Below, in pieces: positions 8,208 through 13,340 of a DNA stretch of 13,340 nucleotides. Made by a program: the position numbers and the translations under genes. Within the stretch, counting starts at the first letter, position 1. Each line of letters opens with the position of its first letter. A model generated the notes under the pieces. That model saw only the letters and a list, made by a program, of their open reading frames with translations, was not told where the DNA came from and made no database searches. The DNA is from an uncultured Pseudomonadota bacterium (GTDB taxonomy: Bacteria > Pseudomonadota > Gammaproteobacteria > Burkholderiales > Burkholderiaceae_C), in contig ONTY01000148.1 in assembly GCA_900320815.1 (NCBI GenBank), forward strand, positions 1 to 13,340, written 5' to 3'.

Positions 8208-8266
8208 CGCCGCCGCTCGCCGGCGGCGCACGCGGGCGCAGCCGCACAGGCTGCGCCCGTTTTTTT
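8208..8266 (+). terminator. Tandem hairpins with T-run after ackA
   Basis: A first stem of 8 base pairs (8208-8215 with 8221-8228) is followed directly by an 11-base-pair stem (8233-8243 with 8249-8259, loop GCACA) and seven T residues (8260-8266). The second hairpin has the form of a classical intrinsic terminator and should end the pta-ackA transcript. Confidence 0.88.
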
Positions 8267-8632
8267 GTGCAGAAAAGTATCCACACAGAGGTGCAATTGA
8301 AGCGGCCTCTATTGATATACCCGCTCATATCTCGTTTCATTGCCGGCAATATAAAAGGGCAAGCGCAAGATACCTGGAAAAACATCTCTCTTTGCCCATG
8401 CAGTGGCGGGGGAAGGGGATGGTGCGGGGGGCTGGCGCAGGCAGCCCGCACCACCACGCAAAGCACTGGGAGTATGCGTGCGGCGCTTTTGCCAGTAATT
8501 ACCACAGCACGCCGCTGTTTGCTATGCGGCACTGCACAAATGAGGGAAAATACCGCGCACCACGGGCGCGCACACAAGGCGCGCCAGCGGCGGCGGTACC
8601 TCCAACTTCCAAACCCAAGGAAACACACCAAA
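8267..8632 (+). other. 366-base leader region upstream of phaC
   Basis: I see no convincing gene here. The frame of phaC is open back to an ATG at 8267, but that extension lacks PHA-synthase similarity and runs through a repeat. The region holds inverted repeat copy D (8317-8374), a 7-base-pair stem GGCGCGC/GCGCGCC (8565-8571 with 8579-8585) and the phaC ribosome site AAGGAA (8617-8622). The promoter for phaC should lie here, but I could not find a -35/-10 pair with acceptable spacing. Confidence 0.5.
8317..8374 (-). repeat. 58-base interspersed hairpin repeat, copy D (inverted)
   Basis: Read on the minus strand, it begins GGTAT (8374-8370), has GCCGGC starting exactly 27 bases in, and ends CGGGTAT (8323-8317) where other copies have GGAGTAT. 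The arms TTGCC and GGCAA pair outside a mismatched centre. It lies between the ackA terminator and phaC, in the opposite orientation to the other four copies. Confidence 0.75.
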
Positions 8633-10393
8633 GTGGCTGAAAAACAAGCTGAAACTTCGCCCACCGCCGTCTCTGCCGAGGACGCGCGCCGCCTGGACCT
8701 GATGACCAACTCGGCGCTGGCGCGCATGTCCATGTCGCTGTCGCCGCAAACGAGCCTGCTGGCGCTCATGGACTGGGCCTCGCACCTGTCCGCCAGCCCC
8801 GGGCGCCAGATGCAGCTGCTGCAATACGCCATCGCGCTCTACGGGCAATTTATGGGCTACGTGCGCCGCATGGCGATGAGCGGCATGTTCAAGCCCGGCA
8901 GCATTGAAAAGCCTGTCACCGACCGGCGCTTTGCTGACCCCGCCTGGCAGCAGTGGCCATTCAACGTCATGGCGCAGGCGTTTTTGCTGCAGGAAAAGTG
9001 GTGGGATGAGGCCACGCAGCACGTCTTCGGCGTCTCCAAGCACAACCAGGAGCTCATGCGCTTTGGCACCCGGCAGATGTTGGACGTGTTCTCGCCCGGC
9101 AACGTGCCCTTCTTCAACCCCGTGGTGCTGCAAAACACCTGGCAGGAAGGCGGCGCCAACTGGGCGCGCGGGCTGCAATACATGATGGACGACACGCGCC
9201 GCAAAATCTCCGGCGACCCGCCTGAGGGCACCGAGAAGTTCATCCCCGGGCGCGACGTAGCCGTGACCCCCGGCAAAGTGGTGCTGCGCAACCGCCTGAT
9301 GGAACTCATCCAGTACTCGCCCACCACTGCCAAGGTGCGCCCCGAGCCGGTGCTCATCATCCCGGCGTGGATCATGAAGTACTACATCCTTGACCTCTCG
9401 CCCGACAACTCCATGGTCAAGTACCTGGTGGAGCAGGGACACACCGTGTTCAGCATCTCGTGGAAAAACCCGGACGAGGGTGACCGTGACCTGACGATGG
9501 ACGACTATCTGAAGCTCGGCTTCCAGGCGGCGTTGGACGCCATAGGCGCCATTGTCCCCGGCCAGCCCATCCACGCCACCGGCTACTGCCTGGGCGGCAC
9601 GCTGCTGTCTATTGGCGCGGCGACGCTGGCGCGCGAAGGGCAGCTGCAGCGCCTGGCAAGCATGACGATGTTTGCCTCGCAGACTGATTTCAGCGAACCC
9701 GGTGAGCTGTCGCTGTTCATTGATGAAGGCCAGCTTGCCATCCTCGAGTCGCAAATGGAGCAAAAGGGCTATCTGACCGGCGAGCAGATGTCTGGCGCCT
9801 TCCAGATGCTGCGCTCGTGGGATCTCGTCTGGTCGCCGCTCATCAACGACTACATGCTCGGCACGCGCCGCCCGCTCAACGACCTCATGGCCTGGAACGC
9901 CGATGCCACGCGCATGCCCGCGAAGATGCACATTCAGTATCTGCGCAGCATGTACCTGAACAACGACCTCAGCCAGGACCGCTACATCGTGGACGGGCGC
10001 CCGATTACGCTCAACAGCCTGCGCCTGCCCATCTTCTGCGTGGGCACCGTCGCTGACCACGTCGCTCCCTGGCGCTCGGTCTATAAGCTCCACCACTTCA
10101 CCCCCGCCGAAATGACCTTTGTGCTCACCAGCGGCGGGCACAACGCCGGCATCGTCAGCGAGCCGGGGCATCCGCGCCGCCACTACCAGATGCTCGTGCG
10201 CGAAGCCGGCGGCGTCACGCTGCCGCCCGAAGAGTGGCTGCAAACCGCCCCGCGCAGCGAAGGCTCTTGGTGGGTGGCGTGGGACAAGTGGCTCAACGCC
10301 CACTCTGGCAAATCCGTCAACCCGCCAGAAATGGGCGCCACCAACTACCCCATCGTCTGCGACGCGCCGGGCGAATACGTCCTGCAACGCTGA
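8633..10393 (+). CDS. phaC: Class I polyhydroxyalkanoate synthase
   Basis: This polymerises (R)-3-hydroxyacyl-CoA into PHA at the granule surface. The 586 residues match class I enzymes (Cupriavidus necator PhaC is 589). The N-terminal PhaC domain includes DPAWQQWPFN and a WWDEAT stretch. The C-terminal alpha/beta-hydrolase domain has the lipase-like box GYCLGG with nucleophile Cys319, Asp475 in VADHVAPW and His503 in SGGHNAG, a complete catalytic triad. I chose GTG at 8633 because AAGGAA lies 10 bases upstream and the N-terminus then fits the family; the frame is open further upstream, but that part resembles nothing and overlaps a repeat. A phasin-like gene follows after a hairpin. phaA and phaB are not in the window, so the monomer supply must be encoded elsewhere. 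Proximity to pta-ackA suggests a shared role in handling acetyl-CoA. Confidence 0.95.
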   Translation: MAEKQAETSPTAVSAEDARRLDLMTNSALARMSMSLSPQTSLLALMDWASHLSASPGRQMQLLQYAIALYGQFMGYVRRMAMSGMFKPGSIEKPVTDRRFADPAWQQWPFNVMAQAFLLQEKWWDEATQHVFGVSKHNQELMRFGTRQMLDVFSPGNVPFFNPVVLQNTWQEGGANWARGLQYMMDDTRRKISGDPPEGTEKFIPGRDVAVTPGKVVLRNRLMELIQYSPTTAKVRPEPVLIIPAWIMKYYILDLSPDNSMVKYLVEQGHTVFSISWKNPDEGDRDLTMDDYLKLGFQAALDAIGAIVPGQPIHATGYCLGGTLLSIGAATLAREGQLQRLASMTMFASQTDFSEPGELSLFIDEGQLAILESQMEQKGYLTGEQMSGAFQMLRSWDLVWSPLINDYMLGTRRPLNDLMAWNADATRMPAKMHIQYLRSMYLNNDLSQDRYIVDGRPITLNSLRLPIFCVGTVADHVAPWRSVYKLHHFTPAEMTFVLTSGGHNAGIVSEPGHPRRHYQMLVREAGGVTLPPEEWLQTAPRSEGSWWVAWDKWLNAHSGKSVNPPEMGATNYPIVCDAPGEYVLQR

Positions 10394-10403
10394 TGCACTT
10401 TCC

Positions 10404-10455
10404 GCGCCGCTGCCGCACCCTGGGCTGTAAGAGGGGGCGGCAGCGGCGCATTTTT
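10404..10455 (+). terminator. Hairpin with T-run between phaC and the phasin gene
   Basis: A perfect 13-base-pair stem (10404-10416 with 10437-10449) closes a 20-base loop and is followed by A and five T residues (10451-10455). It could terminate phaC transcripts or partially attenuate read-through into the phasin gene 33 bases further on. It may also protect the phaC 3' end. Confidence 0.72.
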
Positions 10456-10487
10456 CCTCCCTCCACCTTTACTCGGAGATACACGCG

Positions 10488-11039
10488 ATGAGCACTCCCC
10501 AAACCCTTGCCCTTGACCTGAGCAAGCTCAACCTCTCGCTGCACCTGCAGCTGCTGCAGCTGGCGCAGCAAAACGCCAGCCAGTGGCTGGCGCTGGGTCA
10601 AAGCTTGCTCGACAGCAACGCCGCTGGCGAGAGCAAAGCCGCCTCCGCGCTCGCTGGCATCAGCGACTGGTCGCAAATGGCGCAGCTGCCCGGCGATACC
10701 TACTGGGCGCAGTGGCAGCAGTTCTTCAACAACCTGCAAAAAGCCATACAAGAGAGCATCAGTGCGCAAACGCGCACCGCCGCCGAAGCGCAAAAAGTGC
10801 TGCGCGAATGGCAGCAGCAGGTGCTGCAGTCCATTGGTTGCCTGACCGCGCCCCTGGAGCAGGCACAGCAGTCGCAGCAGCCCGCCTGGCAAGCCGCAAT
10901 GGCGCCCATGCAGGGGCTGTTTGAAGCCATACAAGGCTCCATGCAGGGACTGGCGGACACCTCCTGGGTTGGCCAATGGCAGCAGGCCATGGCCAGCGCC
11001 ATGCAGGGGCTGCCGGACTTCACCGGCACCAAGAAATAA
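10488..11039 (+). CDS. Phasin-like PHA granule-associated protein
   Basis: Phasins coat PHA granules and control their number and size. This 183-residue protein has no membrane segment and is almost all predicted amphipathic helix, rich in Gln, Ala, Leu and Trp, with the phasin-like course of an N-terminal Leu-rich helix (LNLSLHLQLLQLAQQNASQW) and a long central coil (about 70-125). The C-terminal part repeats MQGL three times (MQGLFEAI, MQGLADTS, MQGLPDF), suggesting internal duplication of a short helix. GGAG lies 9 bases before the ATG. It follows phaC directly and ends in its own terminator, which supports a granule role. The call rests on composition, size and neighbourhood more than on strict motifs; a PHA-accumulation helper of another family is possible. 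Confidence 0.75.
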   Translation: MSTPQTLALDLSKLNLSLHLQLLQLAQQNASQWLALGQSLLDSNAAGESKAASALAGISDWSQMAQLPGDTYWAQWQQFFNNLQKAIQESISAQTRTAAEAQKVLREWQQQVLQSIGCLTAPLEQAQQSQQPAWQAAMAPMQGLFEAIQGSMQGLADTSWVGQWQQAMASAMQGLPDFTGTKK

Positions 11040-11066
11040 CCCACGCGCGCCCGCTGCTTCGGGAAG

Positions 11067-11099
11067 AGCCGGCTTGCGCAAGCAGCCGGCTGTTTTTTT
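11067..11099 (+). terminator. Intrinsic terminator after the phasin gene
   Basis: The arms AGCCGGCT (11067-11074) and AGCCGGCT (11084-11091) pair around a short, partly self-complementary loop, followed by seven T residues (11093-11099). It lies 27 bases after the phasin stop and just before the next gene. Confidence 0.85.
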
Positions 11100-11132
11100 G
11101 TCTGGCGGCGAGCGATTGTTGTATATACCGCC

Positions 11133-11684
11133 GTGCCCGCAGCGCAGCGCCATGCGCTGCTGCGCCAGCTTGCCAGTGGCCCGGCACTGCCTGTGGCAGC
11201 GCGCTGGACGGCGTGCGCGCAGTGGCACCTGACGCTGCGCTTTATCGGCGAAGTGGACGAAGAGCAATGTGCCGCCATCTGCCGCGCGCTGGGCGGCGTG
11301 CGCGCCGCGCCACTGCGCCTGCGTCTGCGCGGCATGGGCAGCTTTGGTGGCGGCGCCGTACTCTGGTGCGGCGTGCAGGAGGAGAAAGCAGGGCAGGGCG
11401 GCGGCCACAGCAGCTTGCAGGCGCTGCACACCGCTGTGCAAGCGGCACTGGCGCGCGCCGGCGTGCCGCCCGAAGCGCGCCGCTTTACTCCGCACCTCAC
11501 GCTGGCGCGCCTGCGTCGCCCACTGCCGCCGCCCAACGCGCTGCGTGCCTGGCTGGCGGCGCACGCCGCGCTGGCCAGCACTCCCTTTCCTGTGCGGCGC
11601 TTTGCGCTGTATCGCAGCGAACTGCACCGCAGCGGCGCGCGCCACTTTGAAGTGCAAAGCTGGGCGCTGGGCAACGACAAATAG
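11133..11684 (+). CDS. thpR: RNA 2',3'-cyclic phosphodiesterase (LigT/ThpR, 2H family)
   Basis: 2H phosphoesterases of this family hydrolyse 2',3'-cyclic phosphates in RNA. Both HxTx motifs are present: HLTL at His32 (WHLTLRFIGEV) and HLTL at His121 (FTPHLTLARL). At 183 residues from GTG 11133 the protein lacks the first beta strand found in the family (RLFFAI in E. coli). That strand is encoded immediately upstream in frame as IVVYTAV (11115-11135), but no ATG, GTG or TTG opens it; the only plausible initiator is ATT at 11115, a rare start. No clear ribosome site precedes GTG 11133. The start is therefore unresolved, and the gene may be slightly decayed or use a non-standard codon. It follows the phasin terminator and is separated from the methyltransferase gene by repeat copy E. 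Confidence 0.85.
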   Translation: MPAAQRHALLRQLASGPALPVAARWTACAQWHLTLRFIGEVDEEQCAAICRALGGVRAAPLRLRLRGMGSFGGGAVLWCGVQEEKAGQGGGHSSLQALHTAVQAALARAGVPPEARRFTPHLTLARLRRPLPPPNALRAWLAAHAALASTPFPVRRFALYRSELHRSGARHFEVQSWALGNDK

Positions 11685-11688
11685 CGCC

Positions 11689-11746
11689 AGTATCACTTCT
11701 TTGCCGGTAATATATGCCGGCAAGTGAGTGAAAAGCAGTGGAGTAT
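11689..11746 (+). repeat. 58-base interspersed hairpin repeat, copy E
   Basis: It begins AGTAT, has GCCGG exactly 27 bases in (11716-11720) and ends GGAGTAT (11740-11746). It has the best hairpin of the family: TTGCCGG (11701-11707) pairs fully with CCGGCAA (11717-11723) around an AT-rich loop. It starts 4 bases after the thpR stop and extends towards the methyltransferase gene, taking up most of that gap. Confidence 0.85.
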
Positions 11747-11777
11747 TCAAAAAATCCCTCATGCAACAATCCTTGCC

Positions 11778-13076
11778 ATGCCAGATCCCCGCCACAGAAA
11801 AACCCCTCCTGCTGCGCCGCGCCACACCCCGCTTGACACCGCCAGCGCCGCACTGGCCGAGGTGCTGCGTTTTGCGCGCCCGGCAGACGCCACGCTCTCG
11901 CACTTTTTCCGTCAGCGTCGCGCCGGGCAGCGCGAAAGAGCCGTCATTGCCGAGACGGTGTATGCCGTGCTGCGTCGCCTGCGCTTGTTTGAATCGCTGG
12001 CGCGCACGGGGCACGGCGCGAGGCAACGGCGCCTTGCCATCCTCGGCTGGGGCGGCAGCCTGGAGGTGCTGCGCGAGTGCACCAGCCAGCAGGAATGGAC
12101 ATGGCGCGAAGCGGCACTTTCCTATTCGGCCCAGGACCTGGCGCCGGAATACCGTCACAACCTGCCCGACTGGCTGGCGGATGCGCTATGCGTGCACATG
12201 CCACAGGCCGATTTCTGGCAGCTGGCCGCCGCGCTGCTGCGACACGCGCCGCTGGACGTGCGCGTGAACACGCTCTGCGCAAAGCGCAACGCCATTGCCG
12301 CCGAGTTGCGCGCGCAGGGGCTAGAGGTGCAGGAGACGCCGCATTCCCCCTGGGGGCTGCGGCTGGCGGGACGCCCACTCTTGCCACGGCTGGAGGCTTT
12401 CCAGCGCGGTGCCATCGAAGTGCAGGACGAAGGCGCGCAACTGCTGGCGTTGCTGCTGGGCGCGCGGCGCGGCGAAATGGTTGCCGACTACTGCGCCGGC
12501 GCGGGCGGCAAAACGCTGGCGCTGGGCGCGATGATGAAAAACACCGGGCGGCTGTATGCCTTTGACACCTCGGCCAGGCGCCTCGCGGCGCTCACTCCAC
12601 GGCTGGCGCGCAGCGGGCTATCCAACATCCACCCCGTCGCCATCTCGGGCGCCAGCGACCAGCGCGTGCGTCGCCTCGCAGGCAAGCTGCACCGCGTGCT
12701 GGTGGACGCGCCGTGCTCTGGCGTGGGCACGCTGCGCCGCAACCCGGACATGAAGTGGCGCCAGTCGCCCGAACAAGTCACCGCGCTCACCCAGCAGCAG
12801 CAAGAGATTTTGCAAAGCGCCGCGCGCCTCGTGCAGCCCGGCGGCAGACTGGTGTATGCCACCTGCAGCCTGCTGCGCGAGGAAAACGAAGATGTGGCCG
12901 CCGCGTTTGAAGCGGCGCAGCCGCAGTTCGCACCGCTGGATGCTGCCGAAGTGCTTGCCGCCGCCAAAGTGAACGCCGCAGCGCGGCTGTGCGGCGAGGG
13001 TGGGCGTTTTCTGCACTTGGCGCCGCACACCAGCGGCACAGACGGTTTTTTTGCTGCCGTGTGGCAGAGGGAATGA
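11778..13076 (+). CDS. RsmB/NOP-family RNA (cytosine-C5) methyltransferase
   Basis: This is a SAM-dependent methyltransferase expected to make 5-methylcytosine in rRNA or tRNA. Of 432 residues, the N-terminal ~75 resemble a NusB-like RNA-binding segment (DATLSHFFRQRR, AVIAETVYAVLRRL). The catalytic domain shows motif I VADYCAGAGGKT (about 235-246), motif II AFDTSARRL with Asp263, motif IV DAPCSGVGTLRRNPD with Cys313 and motif VI YATCS with Cys363, the two-cysteine arrangement of RNA m5C enzymes. I chose ATG 11778. A GTG at 11724 in frame would add 18 residues encoded partly by repeat copy E, so it is less likely. No strong ribosome site precedes 11778. The gene is related to rsmB, but betaproteobacteria carry more than one member, so I give no symbol. 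dgkA follows after 3 bases. Confidence 0.9.
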   Translation: MPDPRHRKTPPAAPRHTPLDTASAALAEVLRFARPADATLSHFFRQRRAGQRERAVIAETVYAVLRRLRLFESLARTGHGARQRRLAILGWGGSLEVLRECTSQQEWTWREAALSYSAQDLAPEYRHNLPDWLADALCVHMPQADFWQLAAALLRHAPLDVRVNTLCAKRNAIAAELRAQGLEVQETPHSPWGLRLAGRPLLPRLEAFQRGAIEVQDEGAQLLALLLGARRGEMVADYCAGAGGKTLALGAMMKNTGRLYAFDTSARRLAALTPRLARSGLSNIHPVAISGASDQRVRRLAGKLHRVLVDAPCSGVGTLRRNPDMKWRQSPEQVTALTQQQQEILQSAARLVQPGGRLVYATCSLLREENEDVAAAFEAAQPQFAPLDAAEVLAAAKVNAAARLCGEGGRFLHLAPHTSGTDGFFAAVWQRE

Positions 13077-13079
13077 ATC

Positions 13080-13340
13080 ATGGAAAACATGCAGGAAAAA
13101 CCCAACGGGCGCGGTTTCATGCGCATCGTGCGCGCCATGGTGTGTTCGTGGCAGGGCTTCCGGGCCGCGTGGCGGCACGAGGCGGCGTTTCGGCAAGAGG
13201 CGCTGCTCGCCATCGTCCTCATTCCACTGGGTTTGTGGCTGGGGCAGGGCGGCGTGCAGCGCGCGCTGCTGGCGGGCAGCGTGCTGCTTGTGCCCATCGC
13301 CGAACTCATCAACAGCGCCATTGAAGCCGTGGTGGACCGC
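13080..13340 (+). CDS. dgkA: Diacylglycerol kinase, partial (cut by the right edge)
   Basis: This small integral membrane kinase phosphorylates diacylglycerol to phosphatidic acid and recycles lipid. The 87 residues seen are about the first 70% of a ~120-residue protein. AAWRHEAAFRQE and ELINSAIEAVVDR match the conserved DgkA motifs, including the catalytic-site glutamates. Two hydrophobic segments are visible (about 41-55 and 60-75), with the third membrane helix beyond the edge. The ATG at 13080 follows the methyltransferase stop by 3 bases. GAGG at about 13067-13070 is its ribosome site, inside the end of the preceding gene, so the two are cotranscribed. Confidence 0.94.
   Translation, partial: MENMQEKPNGRGFMRIVRAMVCSWQGFRAAWRHEAAFRQEALLAIVLIPLGLWLGQGGVQRALLAGSVLLVPIAELINSAIEAVVDR

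Noticed and set aside
8444..8505. A sixth copy of the 58-base repeat (GGAGTAT at 8469-8475, GGTAATTACTGG on the minus strand nearby)
   Set aside because: Fragments resemble the ends of the repeat, but the fixed spacing to GCCGG is not kept in either orientation.
8533..8544. PhaR-type binding site upstream of phaC
   Set aside because: GCACAAATGAGG resembles the motif I remember for PhaR but mismatches at key positions, and no phaR gene is in the window.
5824..10387. Long minus-strand open frames opposite pta, ackA and phaC
   Set aside because: All lie antisense to firmly identified enzymes and their translations resemble no family.
10317..12158. 613-codon minus-strand open frame across the phasin, thpR and methyltransferase genes
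   Set aside because: It crosses two terminators and a repeat and is antisense to three supported genes; composition is typical of a shadow frame.

Overview
The window is GC-rich DNA with strong third-position bias and looks like a chromosomal segment of a betaproteobacterium. Burkholderiales is the best guess, because short-form pta, ackA, a class I PHA synthase and a phasin lie together; the family or genus cannot be fixed from the sequence. I see no rRNA, tRNA, CRISPR array, prophage or transposase gene.

Left half (1-5808, all minus strand, read right to left): an efflux-type operon in the order of E. coli yhiI-rbbA-yhhJ. It comprises a HlyD/YhiI-like membrane fusion protein (4789-5808), an RbbA-like ABC ATPase-permease (2010-4792), a YhhJ-like ABC-2 permease (867-1994) and a NodT-type outer membrane lipoprotein cut by the left edge (1-754). 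The RbbA-like gene is broken. Compared with the family it has lost about 55 bases, including the Q-loop region of its second ATPase domain, and the reading frame shifts at about 3762-3772. The export machine is therefore probably not functional as encoded, although the flanking genes are intact.

Middle (5809-11099, plus strand): a divergent intergenic region with a perfect 14-base palindrome, then pta and ackA as an acetyl-CoA/acetyl-phosphate/acetate pair ending in a strong terminator. After a 366-base leader region come phaC (GTG start) and a phasin-like gene, each followed by a hairpin and T-run. The cluster links overflow acetate metabolism with polyhydroxyalkanoate storage; phaA and phaB are not in the window.

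Right end (11100-13340, plus strand): a LigT/ThpR 2H phosphoesterase with no conventional start codon for its first strand, an RsmB/NOP-family RNA methyltransferase, and dgkA cut by the right edge.

The most unusual feature is a family of 58-base interspersed repeats, more AT-rich than their surroundings, in five copies: 789-846, 3160-3217, 3244-3301, 8317-8374 (inverted) and 11689-11746. All five keep the same internal spacing: GGTAT or AGTAT at the start, GCCGG at position 28 and TAT at the end. They share a hairpin with compensatory changes in its arms. Three copies fill intergenic gaps. The other two form a near-tandem pair inside the rbbA reading frame and are translated as two related peptides in the interdomain linker. 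I do not recognise this family.
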